A stretch of DNA of 62,186 bases, taken from positions 1 to 62,186 of the forward strand of contig CABVAY010000008.1 of the NCBI GenBank assembly GCA_902496455.1, in the 5' to 3' direction. The notes under the pieces were generated by a model. It saw only the letters and a list, made by a program, of their open reading frames with translations. It was not told the origin of the DNA and ran no database searches. The translations under genes were made by a program, and so were the position numbers. This document shows positions 1 to 8,967 of this stretch, one piece after another. The DNA comes from an uncultured Collinsella sp. (GTDB taxonomy: Bacteria; Actinomycetota; Coriobacteriia; Coriobacteriales; Coriobacteriaceae). Within the stretch, counting starts at the first letter, position 1; every line of letters begins with the position of its first letter.

Positions 1-365
1 CGATTCTAGGCGATGGCCCTCCCTTGCTTCTTACACCACGACTGTGCGCGCTACCCGACAGGGTGCGGACCCCGGCATCATCGCAAAGCCAGCGGGCAAA
101 AAATAGCAAATTTGAGTACTGTTACCATTTTAGTAACAGCGATTTCATGCCTTCAGAAGGCGATTTAGCCGTCAGGCGTCCTACGGCGGAAAAATTGCAG
201 ACGTTTATCGGCTAAGTACTTGGACATATGTTGCGTAACACTACATATTTTGCAAATAAATAATGTTACAGGACTTGTGACAGTACTCATATTTGACGTT
301 TTTTGCCCATAGCCCTTTATACCTAGGCAAATCGGCGGCAAAACGGGCTTCAAAGCGTCCTTCGC
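1..365. other. Intergenic region with no gene seen
   Basis: No reading frame here has a ribosome binding site or a recognisable product. The stretch 100-330 is more A+T-rich than the flanks. It holds a perfect 7-bp inverted repeat, CTGTTAC at 119-125 and GTAACAG at 133-139, which could be an operator for a gene to the left of the window. That role is a guess. Confidence 0.5.
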
Positions 366-402
366 AAACAAAAACCGGGGCCCGCATGATGCGGACCCCG
401 GC
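366..402 (-). terminator. Rho-independent terminator of glnN
   Basis: Read on the minus strand, a 12-bp stem with one G-T pair (375-386 with 390-401) and a 3-nt loop is followed by five T. It sits about 30 bases after the glnN stop codon. Confidence 0.9.
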
Positions 403-432
403 TCAATACCGTGACGATATGTCAGTTACGCT

Positions 433-2520
433 CTACACGTAGAACAGGATGTCGTCGTAGGTCGGGACCGGCCAGTAGTCGGCGGCCACGATCTCCTCCA
501 TGGCGTCCACGGCGGCGCGCAGCGAATCCATAGCGGGAACGACCTCGTGCGCGTACACGTTGGCCTGCTCCTGACCATCGAGGCCCTCGGCCTTCTGATG
601 CACGGCGTCGAGCGCCTTGATGGAGTCGTTGATGGTGGTGATGCCGTTGCAAAGCTTGTTGAGCGTATTCTGCTCACACTGCATGGCGGCCTCGGCGCCG
701 GCGGCGCGGATAGTCTCAAGGCCCTTAGCGACCTTGGTGGCATAGGCGGTAATGACCGGGCGATAGGTACGACGCGCCTCGCGAACCATCGTGGTGGCCT
801 CGATGTTCATGAGCTTGTTGTACTTCTCGAGCTTGCAGTCGTAGCGGCACTGGGCCTCGGCCTTGGTCAGGACACCCGTCTCCTCAAAGAGCGCAATGGC
901 CTTATCGGAAACAAAGGCGGGCAGGGCGTCGGCCGTGGTCTTGTTGTTGGCAAGGCCGCGCTTCTCGGCCTCGACGGGCCACTCGTCGGAGTAGCCATCG
1001 CCGGAGAAGAGGATGCGCTGGTGGTCGGTCAGGACCTTCTTGCAGTACTCGAGCGCGGCATCCTGGAACTCATCCTCGGGCGTACCCTCAAGCGCGTCGG
1101 CGAAGGACTTGAGCGACTTGGCCACGGCGGCATCGAGCACCAGGTTGGAGTCGGAGACGTTCTGCTCGGAGCCGCAGGCACGGAACTCGAACTTGTTGCC
1201 GGTAAAGGCGAACGGGGAGGTGCGGTTGCGGTCGGTGTTGTCCTGCATCAGCTTGGGCAGGGTATCGGCGCCCAAGTCGAGCACGCCGCGCGTGGCATGG
1301 ACGGAAGCCTTGCCATCGATGATCTTCTCGACGACCTCGGTAAGCTGGTCGCCCAGGAAGATGGACATAATCGCCGGAGGAGCCTCGTTGGCGCCCAGAC
1401 GATGGTCGTTACCGGCCGAGGCAACGGAGGCACGCAGGAGCTCCTGATAGTTATCGACGGCCTCGATCACCGCGGTGAGGAAGACGATGAACTGCAGGTT
1501 GTCGAGCGGAGTGTCGCCCGGATCGAGCAGATTCTCGGACTCGGTGCCGAGCGACCAGTTGTTGTGCTTGCCCGAACCGTTGATGCCCTCAAAGGGCTTC
1601 TCGTGCAGCAGGCAGACCAAGTCGTGGCGGGAGGCGATGAGCTTCATCTTCTCCATCATGACCAGATTCTGGTCGATGGCCTCGTTGACCTCGCCATAGA
1701 CCGGTGCGAGCTCATGCTGGCAGGGAGCGACCTCGTTGTGCTTGGTCTTGGCGGGAATGCCGAGCGCCCACAGCTCATCGTCCAAGTCCTTCATGTAGGC
1801 CGAGACGGTGGGGCGGATAGCGCCAAAGTAGTGCTCCTCGAGCTCCTGGCCCTTGCATGGAGCAGCACCAAAGAGGGTGCGGCCGGTAATGACCAGGTCC
1901 TTGCGCTTGCGGTAGGCGTCCTTCTTGATCAGGAAGTACTCCTGCTCGTCGCCCACGGAAGGAACGACCTTCTTGGGGGTCTTGCCGAACAGCGCCAAAA
2001 CGCGCTTAGACTCACGCGAGAGCGCGGTCATGGAACGCAGCAGCGGGGTCTTCTTGTCCAGGGCCTCGCCCGTGTAGGAGCAGAAAGCCGTGGGGATGCA
2101 CAGGACATCGTCCTTGATAAAGGCGGGGCTAGTGGGGTCCCAAGCGGTGTAGCCACGGGCCTCGAAGGTAGCACGCAGGCCGCCGTTGGGGAAGCTCGAG
2201 GCATCGGGCTCGCCCTGGATGAGGTTCTTGCCCGTAAACTTGGTAATGGCGGTGCCGTCGTGGTTGGGCTCCAGGAAGCTGTCGTGCTTCTCGGAAGTAA
2301 TGCCCGAAAGCGGCTGGAACCAGTGCGCGTAGTGCGTCGCGCCCTTGGAGATGGCCCAGACCTTCATGGCATGGGCAACGGCGTTGGCCACATCCAGGTC
2401 GAGCGGCTCACCGCCCTCGAGGGTTGCAGCAAGGCGCTTCCAAATGTCCTTGGGGAGGTAGTCCTTCATGACTTCCTCAGAGAACACCATGGTCCCGAAG
2501 CGGTCAGTAAGTTCGGCCAT
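433..2520 (-). CDS. glnN: Glutamine synthetase type III (GSIII)
   Basis: This enzyme makes glutamine from glutamate, ammonia and ATP in the cytoplasm. The 695-residue length is typical of the GSIII family and far longer than type I enzymes. The GSIII core is seen in DEQEYFLIKKDAY, in NNWSLGTESENLLDPG and in the KFEFRACGS segment. The reading frame is open 21 codons further upstream, but the ATG at 2520 is chosen because GGGAG lies just before it and the protein then begins MAELTDRFG, as GSIII proteins usually do. It is a single-gene unit, divergent from metF, with its own terminator. A second, type I glutamine synthetase lies at 55388-56725, so the organism has two ammonia-assimilating synthetases close together. 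A long inverted repeat upstream (2600-2637) may be its control site. Confidence 0.97.
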   Translation of the reverse strand: MAELTDRFGTMVFSEEVMKDYLPKDIWKRLAATLEGGEPLDLDVANAVAHAMKVWAISKGATHYAHWFQPLSGITSEKHDSFLEPNHDGTAITKFTGKNLIQGEPDASSFPNGGLRATFEARGYTAWDPTSPAFIKDDVLCIPTAFCSYTGEALDKKTPLLRSMTALSRESKRVLALFGKTPKKVVPSVGDEQEYFLIKKDAYRKRKDLVITGRTLFGAAPCKGQELEEHYFGAIRPTVSAYMKDLDDELWALGIPAKTKHNEVAPCQHELAPVYGEVNEAIDQNLVMMEKMKLIASRHDLVCLLHEKPFEGINGSGKHNNWSLGTESENLLDPGDTPLDNLQFIVFLTAVIEAVDNYQELLRASVASAGNDHRLGANEAPPAIMSIFLGDQLTEVVEKIIDGKASVHATRGVLDLGADTLPKLMQDNTDRNRTSPFAFTGNKFEFRACGSEQNVSDSNLVLDAAVAKSLKSFADALEGTPEDEFQDAALEYCKKVLTDHQRILFSGDGYSDEWPVEAEKRGLANNKTTADALPAFVSDKAIALFEETGVLTKAEAQCRYDCKLEKYNKLMNIEATTMVREARRTYRPVITAYATKVAKGLETIRAAGAEAAMQCEQNTLNKLCNGITTINDSIKALDAVHQKAEGLDGQEQANVYAHEVVPAMDSLRAAVDAMEEIVAADYWPVPTYDDILFYV

Positions 2521-2948
2521 ACGGAACTCCCTTCGTATCGGCACCGCGTGAGAAGCGGTGTTGATTACTAACGAACGAGTCATAGCTTAGACTCGCCGTG
2601 TTTCCGCGACATTACCGTTATGTTGCTGTCGCGAAACCAATCAATGAGGTTACCCTATCGAGGCGGCGTTGCCACCCTCAACAGCCAATCAACTGCATAA
2701 ATTGCAGACCTCTCTCCATGGTTTAAGGGTAGTCAATTTGGGATGGAGCTCTATTAACTGGTATTTTGCATCAGATACCAGTCTTTATAGTCCGTGCCTA
2801 GATTAGCCGCTCTGTTATAGAGAAAGCCGATAGCAAGGCATCTTTGATTGGTATCCTCAAATAGCGAGTGAAACTCCACCGTGGCACAGTGGTGCTGTAG
2901 AATCCTTACACAACACATCACACTATTACGTATCTAGAGGAGCACGAT
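2521..2948. promoter_or_regulatory. Divergent control region between glnN and metF
   Basis: About 430 bases separate the two divergent genes and no further gene is seen. Two inverted repeats stand out. One is GTTTCCGCGACA at 2600-2611 against TGTCGCGAAAC at 2627-2637, near the glnN side. The other is a perfect 8-bp repeat, ACTGGTAT at 2757-2764 and ATACCAGT at 2775-2782, followed by another GGTATC at about 2850. They are candidate operators for nitrogen control of glnN and for metF. No cobalamin or SAM riboswitch was recognised. Confidence 0.4.
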
Positions 2949-3821
2949 ATGCGCGTCAACGAGGTTTTTAAGCAGGCAGCATCCCAGGGCACCGCACCCG
3001 TTTCGTTTGAGATGTTCCCGCCCAAGGGCGAGCTGACCCTCGACACGGCTCGCGAAGTGGCAGGCAATCTGTGCAAGCTTTCGCCGAGCTTTGTCTCGGT
3101 CACCTGCTCGGCCGGCGGCTCGGGCAACGGTGCCGCCACCGCCCCCATCGCGCATATGATTACGAGCGAATTCGACACGCCCTCGGTGGCACACCTTACC
3201 TGCGTGGGCCGCACCCACGCCGACATCGCCGCCAAGATCGACGAGTATCGCACCGCCGGCGTTGAAAACATCCTGGCCCTGCGTGGCGATCTCCCTGCCG
3301 GCGCGACCGAGGACGACAAGCCCGCCTCCGACTACGCCTACGCCCGCGACCTCATCCCCGAGCTCGTCGACGCCGGCTTTTGCGTGGGCGCCGCAGCCTA
3401 CCCCGAGGGCCACATTGCCTGTGAGGATCTCAACCTCTCGGTCGAACACCTCAAGCAAAAACAGGACGCCGGCGCGAGCTTCTTTGTGACACAGCTCTTC
3501 TTTGATAACGAGTGCTTCTACCGTTTTCGCGAGCTTGCCGACAAGGCCGGTATCACCGTGCCCATTACCGCGGGCATCATGCCGTTTATGGGCAAGTCGC
3601 AGATCAGCCGCATGGTCTTTATGTGCGGCGCGTCGCTGCCCTCCCCCGTCATCAAGATTCTCGCCAAGTACGAGAACGACCCCGAGAGCCTGCAGGCAGC
3701 CGGTGTAGATTATGCCGCCCGCCAGCTTTGCGACCTCAAGGAGCACGGCGCCGACGGCCTGCACCTGTACACTATGAACCGTCCTGCGATCGCCGCGACC
3801 ATTATGGAGCGCCTGGGGTAA
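2949..3821 (+). CDS. metF: Methylenetetrahydrofolate reductase
   Basis: It reduces 5,10-methylenetetrahydrofolate to 5-methyltetrahydrofolate, the methyl donor for methionine synthase. The 290-residue length fits the bacterial FAD-dependent single-domain family. The FEMFPPKGE segment near residue 20 carries the conserved catalytic glutamate, and the TIM-barrel segments HLTCVGRT and QLFFDNECFYRF are typical. The start is supported by GAGGAGC eight bases upstream. Its stop overlaps the next start (TAATG), so it is translationally coupled to the MetH activation domain and then metH. The three genes form one methyl-transfer operon. Confidence 0.96.
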   Translation: MRVNEVFKQAASQGTAPVSFEMFPPKGELTLDTAREVAGNLCKLSPSFVSVTCSAGGSGNGAATAPIAHMITSEFDTPSVAHLTCVGRTHADIAAKIDEYRTAGVENILALRGDLPAGATEDDKPASDYAYARDLIPELVDAGFCVGAAAYPEGHIACEDLNLSVEHLKQKQDAGASFFVTQLFFDNECFYRFRELADKAGITVPITAGIMPFMGKSQISRMVFMCGASLPSPVIKILAKYENDPESLQAAGVDYAARQLCDLKEHGADGLHLYTMNRPAIAATIMERLG

Positions 3822-4609
3822 TGGAAAAACCGCACATCGATACAACCGCTGTCGAAGTGCCGGCCGACCTTGCGTCGCCGGCGCTTTACCGTGTCGATGC
3901 TGCGCACCATCCCCGTGTCGACCGTGCCGAGATGCTGCGGTATCTGGGTTACGGCGGCCAGCAGATCGAGCCCGAGCTGTCACGACGTATTGAGCTTGTG
4001 GTCGAGCGTCTGGAACTGGACATTGAGCCCCGTGGCGTGCGCCGCGTGTTTGCCGTCGATGCCACGGGCGTGGACGAACAAAGTGAGCCTTGCATTCGCT
4101 TGGTCGGCACCAACGTTGAGCTGCGAGGTCGCGATATCTATCGACATCTCAAAGATGCCCGCTTTGCCGCGCTCATGGCATGTACCCTCGGCATGGACGC
4201 CGAGCGTCGCCTGCGCACCACGGGAGCCCAACATCCCCTGGAGGGCGCCGTGCTCGACGCCGCGTGCTCCGCTTACGTGGAAGCCGCCGTTGAGCAAATG
4301 GACCAGCAGGTCAAGACGGACGCCGCCGCACACGGACTCGCCGGCAACTGGCGCTTTAGTCCCGGCTACGGCGACTGCCCGCTCTCGGCCCAGCGCTCGA
4401 TCGTCAATGCGCTCAACGCCACGCGGCTCATCGGCCTGACCGTCACACCCACCAGCCTGCTCATGCCCACCAAAAGCGTGACCGCGGTGATCGGTCTGTT
4501 TGACGGCGAGGTCCACGACGCCCAGACCCGCCCCACCTGCAATATCTGCCGCATGCGCGAGAGCTGTCGCTTCCGCGCCGCCCACACCACCTGCTATTCC
4601 AGCCATTAG
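3821..4609 (+). CDS. Separate MetH activation-domain protein
   Basis: This 262-residue protein matches the C-terminal S-adenosylmethionine-binding activation domain of cobalamin-dependent methionine synthase, which reductively methylates inactive cob(II)alamin. The signs are the GRDIYRHL segment near residue 100, the FSPGYGDCPLSAQR segment near residue 185 and a cysteine-rich tail (CNICRMRESCRF). The frame is open further upstream inside metF, but the ATG at 3821 overlaps the metF stop by one base and removes the shadow sequence. The neighbouring MetH lacks this domain, so the two proteins must act together. Split MetH is known from some other bacteria. Confidence 0.9.
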   Translation: MEKPHIDTTAVEVPADLASPALYRVDAAHHPRVDRAEMLRYLGYGGQQIEPELSRRIELVVERLELDIEPRGVRRVFAVDATGVDEQSEPCIRLVGTNVELRGRDIYRHLKDARFAALMACTLGMDAERRLRTTGAQHPLEGAVLDAACSAYVEAAVEQMDQQVKTDAAAHGLAGNWRFSPGYGDCPLSAQRSIVNALNATRLIGLTVTPTSLLMPTKSVTAVIGLFDGEVHDAQTRPTCNICRMRESCRFRAAHTTCYSSH

Positions 4610-4618
4610 GAGCCCCCG

Positions 4619-7177
4619 ATGTTTACTCCGCTTATCACTCATGATTCTGACGGCACTGCATTGGCGGCACCCGTTGATGCCGCACGTCGCAACGGTGCCA
4701 CGTACAAGACGCGCACGATCGACGATCTGCGCATTAAGGACGATCGCCTGCGTGCGGCCATCGAGGGCACGGGACACCTGCTGTTCGACGGCGGCATGGG
4801 CACCATGTTGCAGGCCGCTGGCATGAAGGCGGGCGCCTTGCCCGAGCTGCTCAACTTTGATGAGCCCCAGGTTATCACCGATATCCAACGTCAATATGTC
4901 GCGGCCGGCTGCGACGTGATCACCGCCAACACCTTTGGCGCCAATGCCCACAAGCTCGACGGCGCCGCCACCGTGGCAGATGTCTTTGCCGCCGCTGTCG
5001 CCTGCGCCCGCGCGGCTGGTGCCCGCTACGTCGCCGGCGATATCGGCCCCATCGGCGCGCTGCTTCGTCCCTTAGGCACCCTCAGCTTTGACGAGGCCTA
5101 TGACCTCTTTGCCGAGGAAGTGCGCGCTGGCGTCGATGCGGGCGTGGACCTCTTTATTATCGAGACTATGACCGACCTGGCCGAGATCAAGGCGGCCGTC
5201 CTCGCCTGTCGCGAAAACTCCGACCTGCCCGTCTTTGCCACCATGACCTTCGAGGAAGACGGTCGCACCTTCCTGGGCACGAGTCCCGAGGTGGCCGCCA
5301 TCACGCTCGATGCCATCGGCGCCGACGTTTTGGGCATCAACTGCAGCCAAGGACCGGCCGAGCTCCGAGGACTCGCCGCACGTATGCTCACCGTTACCGA
5401 CAAGCCCGTTATGGTGCAGGCCAACGCGGGACTCCCCCATGTGGACGACGACGGCAACACCGTCTTTGATATCCAGGCCCCCGAATACGCCGAGGCCGTC
5501 GCCGGCATGATCGCCGACGGCGTGAGCGTCGTGGGCGGCTGCTGCGGCACCACGCCGGCGCACATGGCGGCCCTGCGCACGCTTATCGACAACCACACGC
5601 CCAGCCCGCGCCGCCGCAAGCCCAGCATGTCGGTCACGAGCGCCCAAACGGTCGTGGACCTTCCCTGCGACGGCCACAAGATCGCCGTCATCGGCGAGCG
5701 CATCAACCCCACCGGCAAAAAGCGCCTGCAGCAGGCCCTGCGCGACGGCGACCTGGACTACGTCGTGAGTCAGGGCATCAGCCAGCAGGAGCAGGGCGCC
5801 GACATCCTGGACGTCAATGTGGGCCTGCCCGAGATCGACGAGGTCAAGATCATCCAGCAGGCAACCGAACAGCTCCAGGGTTCCACGCTGCTGCCGCTGC
5901 AGATCGACTCCACCGACCCCGCAGCCGTCGAGGCCGCCGTGCGCCGCTACGCCGGCAAGCCCATCATCAACTCGGTCAATGGCAAGCAGCAGATCATGGA
6001 TGAGATCTTTCCGCTGGTCGCCCACTACGGCACCAACGTTGTCGGCCTTACGCTCGACGAAGGCGGCATCCCCGATACCGCCGAGGCCCGCTTCGCCATC
6101 GCCGAGCGCATCGTGGCCGAGGCCGCCCGCTACGGCATCGGCCCGGACCGCATCCTCATCGACTGTCTGGTCATGACCGCCTCGACTAATCAACGCCAGG
6201 CTGAGCAGATCCTACGCGCCATGTCCCTGTGCAAGGAGCGTCTGGGCGTCAAATGCGCGCTCGGCGTGTCGAACATCAGCTTTGGCCTGCCTGCCCGCCC
6301 GCTGCTGGGTTCGGTCTTTTTGGCCGCCGCCTTCGGCGCGGGCCTGGACGCCCCCATCATGAACCCGGGCTCCAAACGCTTTATGGATACCGTCTACAGC
6401 TATCGCGTCCTGAGCGTTGAAGACGAGGGCTCGACCGGATACATCGAGCGCTACGCCGGCTGGACCGATCCGTACAAGATCGCCGCCAACCCGGCAGCTG
6501 CTCAGGCAGTATCGACCGACGCTGTGCCCGCTGCTGGCACCGCCGGCACCGACGGCAACGACGACCCGATTCGTCGCATGGTCGTCTCGGGCCGCAAAGG
6601 CGAGATCGCTGCCGAGACCGAGCGCCTGCTGGCCGACCACGACGCCATGGACCTCATCAACAATCACTTTATCCCCGCCCTCGACGAAGTTGGCGTCCTC
6701 TTTGACCAGGGCAAGTTCTTCTTGCCGCAGCTCATGGCCTCGGCCGAGGCCGCGCGCGTGGGCTTCGACACCATCAAGCGCCTGATGCCCGCCGGCGAGA
6801 TTGCCGACAAGGGCAAAATCTGCGTGGCCACCGTCAAGGGCGACATCCACGATATTGGCAAGAACATCGTCAAAATGCTGCTCGACAACTACGGCTACAC
6901 CGTCTTTGACCTGGGTCGCGACGTCGATCCGCAGGAAGTACTCAAGACCGTCAAGGAGCGCGACATCAAACTCGTCGGCCTCTCGGCGCTTATGACTACC
7001 ACCGTCGTCGCCATGGAGGAGACCATCAAGCTGCTTCATACTGAGGTGCCGGGCGTCAAGATCATCGTGGGCGGCGCCGTACTCACCCCCGAATACGCCA
7101 AGCAGATCGGCGCGGACTACTACGCCAAGGACGCCGCCGAAAGCGCTCGCATCGCCGAAGAGGTCTTTGGGCAGTAA
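4619..7177 (+). CDS. metH: Cobalamin-dependent methionine synthase, without activation domain
   Basis: It transfers the methyl group from 5-methyltetrahydrofolate to homocysteine through cobalamin. The domains in order are: homocysteine-binding barrel (about 50-340, GGMGTML start, zinc ligands Cys242, Cys308 and Cys309), pterin-binding barrel (about 355-620, starting VIGERINPTGKK), cobalamin cap (about 650-735) and B12 Rossmann domain (about 738-852), in which His744 of DIHDIG is the expected cobalt ligand. At 852 residues it is about a third shorter than the four-module E. coli enzyme, because the activation module is encoded just upstream. TAGGAG precedes the ATG and the gap to the upstream gene is nine bases, so it belongs to the metF operon. 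Confidence 0.97.
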   Translation: MFTPLITHDSDGTALAAPVDAARRNGATYKTRTIDDLRIKDDRLRAAIEGTGHLLFDGGMGTMLQAAGMKAGALPELLNFDEPQVITDIQRQYVAAGCDVITANTFGANAHKLDGAATVADVFAAAVACARAAGARYVAGDIGPIGALLRPLGTLSFDEAYDLFAEEVRAGVDAGVDLFIIETMTDLAEIKAAVLACRENSDLPVFATMTFEEDGRTFLGTSPEVAAITLDAIGADVLGINCSQGPAELRGLAARMLTVTDKPVMVQANAGLPHVDDDGNTVFDIQAPEYAEAVAGMIADGVSVVGGCCGTTPAHMAALRTLIDNHTPSPRRRKPSMSVTSAQTVVDLPCDGHKIAVIGERINPTGKKRLQQALRDGDLDYVVSQGISQQEQGADILDVNVGLPEIDEVKIIQQATEQLQGSTLLPLQIDSTDPAAVEAAVRRYAGKPIINSVNGKQQIMDEIFPLVAHYGTNVVGLTLDEGGIPDTAEARFAIAERIVAEAARYGIGPDRILIDCLVMTASTNQRQAEQILRAMSLCKERLGVKCALGVSNISFGLPARPLLGSVFLAAAFGAGLDAPIMNPGSKRFMDTVYSYRVLSVEDEGSTGYIERYAGWTDPYKIAANPAAAQAVSTDAVPAAGTAGTDGNDDPIRRMVVSGRKGEIAAETERLLADHDAMDLINNHFIPALDEVGVLFDQGKFFLPQLMASAEAARVGFDTIKRLMPAGEIADKGKICVATVKGDIHDIGKNIVKMLLDNYGYTVFDLGRDVDPQEVLKTVKERDIKLVGLSALMTTTVVAMEETIKLLHTEVPGVKIIVGGAVLTPEYAKQIGADYYAKDAAESARIAEEVFGQ

Positions 7178-7202
7178 CACAACGGAAACAACCGAGCACC
7201 AA

Positions 7203-7240
7203 AACGTGACGCACGCGCCACTTGGCACGTGCGTCACGTT
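7203..7240. repeat. Perfect 13-bp inverted repeat after metH
   Basis: The arms AACGTGACGCACG (7203-7215) and CGTGCGTCACGTT (7228-7240) are perfect complements around a 12-base loop. There is no T run on the plus strand, so it is a poor intrinsic terminator. It may be an operator in front of the next gene or an RNA-end hairpin. Confidence 0.6.
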
Positions 7241-7285
7241 AGAATAGATAAGACTATGCTCGTTTTGGCAGATAGGAGCGCAAGG

Positions 7286-8650
7286 ATGGCGATCACGCCC
7301 GCAGAAATCGCGGAAACCCGCGGCATGGTTGAGGAACAGAACCTCGACATCAGGACCATCACCATGGGTGTTTCGCTCATGGGTTGCGGCGACGAGAACC
7401 TCGACCGCATGTGCACGAAAATCTACGACCACGTGACGCACACGGCTGAGCATCTGGTCGAGACCGCCGAGAACCTCGAGCGCGAGTACGGTATCCCCAT
7501 CGTCAACAAGCGCGTTTCCGTCACCCCGGTGGCGCAGATCGCCGCGTGCTGCAAGGATGAGGACCTCACCCCCATCGCGCATGCCCTCGACCGCGCGGCC
7601 GAGACGCTCGGCATCGATTACCTGGGCGGCTTCTCCGCACTCGTCCAGAAGGGCATCGGCGACGCCGACCGCCGCGTCATCCAGTCCATCCCCCAGGCGC
7701 TCGCTACCACGAGCCGCGTCTGCTCCAGCGTCAACGTCGCCAGCCTGCGCGCCGGTATCAACATGGATGCCGTGCTTATGGCCGCCCAGACCATCATCGA
7801 TGCCGCCAAGCTCACGGCCGACCAGGATTCCGTTGGCGCGTCCAAGTTTGTCTGCTTTGCCAATATGGTCGAGGACTCCCCGTTTATGGCGGGCGCCGTC
7901 CACGGCGGTGGCGAGGCCGACGCCGTCATCAACGTAGGCGTCTCGGGCCCCGGCGTTATGGCCGCAGCCCTGGAGACGCTGCCCGATTCCGCATCGATGA
8001 TGGAGGTCGCCGAGAAGATTAAGCAGACCGCCTTTAAGATCACCCGTGCCGGCGAGCTCATGAGCCGTGAGGCAGCCCGCCGTCTGGGTGTCGAGAAAGG
8101 CATTGTCGACCTGTCGCTGGCTCCCACACCCGCCATCGGCGACTCCGTCGCGCGCATCCTCGAGATTATCGGCGTGGGCACCTGCGGTGGCCCGGGCACG
8201 ACCTGTGCGCTCGCCATGCTCAACGATGCCGTCAAGAAGGGCGGCGTCATGGCCAGCTCCAGCGTGGGCGGTCTCTCCGGCGCCTTTATCCCCGTGTCCG
8301 AGGACGCCGGCATGATCGCCGCCGTCGAAGCCGGCGCGCTTTCGCTCGAGAAGCTCGAGGCCATGACCTGTGTGTGCTCCGTCGGCCTGGACATGATCGC
8401 CATCCCCGGCGACACCCCGGTCGAGACCATCGCCGGCATCATCGCCGACGAGATGGCCATCGGCGTCATCAACAACAAGACCACGGCCGTGCGCGTGATT
8501 CCCGCCATCGGCAAGGGTGTGGGCGACTGCGTCGAGTACGGCGGCCTGTTCGGCCGTGCGCCCATCATGCCGGTGAACCCCAATGCCGGCACCGTGCTTG
8601 CCCACCGTGGTGGACGCTTCCCGGCACCGCTGAACTCGCTGAAGAACTAG
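7286..8650 (+). CDS. UPF0210 (DUF711) family protein
   Basis: A 454-residue cytosolic protein of the conserved UPF0210 family, whose function is not established. Typical segments are TITMGVSLMGCGD near residue 25, NKRVSVTPVAQIA near 80, and the glycine-rich stretches CGGPGTTCALAMLNDA and GGLSGAFIPVSEDAG near 300-340. The open frame begins at 7229, but the ATG at 7286 follows TAGGAG with good spacing and gives the usual N-terminus. It lies 109 bases after metH, behind a palindrome, so it may have its own promoter. In other bacteria the family is often next to a small ACT-domain protein. None is seen here. Confidence 0.9.
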   Translation: MAITPAEIAETRGMVEEQNLDIRTITMGVSLMGCGDENLDRMCTKIYDHVTHTAEHLVETAENLEREYGIPIVNKRVSVTPVAQIAACCKDEDLTPIAHALDRAAETLGIDYLGGFSALVQKGIGDADRRVIQSIPQALATTSRVCSSVNVASLRAGINMDAVLMAAQTIIDAAKLTADQDSVGASKFVCFANMVEDSPFMAGAVHGGGEADAVINVGVSGPGVMAAALETLPDSASMMEVAEKIKQTAFKITRAGELMSREAARRLGVEKGIVDLSLAPTPAIGDSVARILEIIGVGTCGGPGTTCALAMLNDAVKKGGVMASSSVGGLSGAFIPVSEDAGMIAAVEAGALSLEKLEAMTCVCSVGLDMIAIPGDTPVETIAGIIADEMAIGVINNKTTAVRVIPAIGKGVGDCVEYGGLFGRAPIMPVNPNAGTVLAHRGGRFPAPLNSLKN

Positions 8651-8667
8651 CTGAGGGGGACTGGCGA

Positions 8668-8800
8668 GGAGCCCCGGGGGGGCAAATATATAAGGTCGCC
8701 TGCTCGGACAGTCCTGACTCGCACGGAGAGCACATTAAGTGCTCTCCGGCTCGTGCGGAACTCGCGATCGACCTTATATATTTGCCCTCCCCGGGGCTCC
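8668..8800. repeat. 133-bp palindromic element downstream of UPF0210
   Basis: Outer arms of about 31 bp (8668-8698 and 8769-8800) are complementary except for one extra base in the G run. An inner 9-bp perfect stem (GGAGAGCAC 8725-8733, GTGCTCTCC 8739-8747) has a five-base loop. Between them the arms are only partly paired (GCACG/CGTGC). The TATATA stretch lies inside the outer stem. There is no coding capacity and no T run, so it looks like a mobile or structural hairpin and not a simple terminator. Confidence 0.75.
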
Positions 8801-8916
8801 CGCACAACGGGACCTCAGTTGGGTTCTATCCCGGTTGCAGTCGCTTCGCTCCTGCACCACTTGGCTGGTGCGGCGGTTTGGCGTTGGAACGGTTCTTTTT
8901 CTGATATATGCTTGTT

Positions 8917-8949
8917 GCGGCTCTTCTTTTGGGAGGGGCCGCTTTTTTG
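8917..8949 (+). terminator. Terminator-like hairpin before the methyltransferase
   Basis: GCGGC (8917-8921) pairs with GCCGC (8938-8942) and six T follow. It lies only about 20 bases before the methyltransferase start, so it may end the UPF0210 transcript or attenuate the next gene. Confidence 0.5.
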
Positions 8950-8967
8950 TTGCTAGGAGGTTGGCCC

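Noticed and set aside
547..2571. 674-codon open frame opposite glnN on the plus strand
   Set aside because: It is the mirror of a GC-rich gene: the product is Leu/Gly/Val/His-rich without family likeness, and glnN on the other strand is certain. Similar long shadows opposite glmM, the MITE-side ligA, and the second pilin were dropped for the same reason.
2640..2948. Cobalamin or SAM riboswitch before the metF-metH operon
   Set aside because: No B12-box or SAM core was recognised. Only small inverted repeats are seen.
4619..7177. MetH that looks truncated
   Set aside because: The missing activation module is encoded as a complete separate gene just upstream, so this is a split enzyme and not a broken one.
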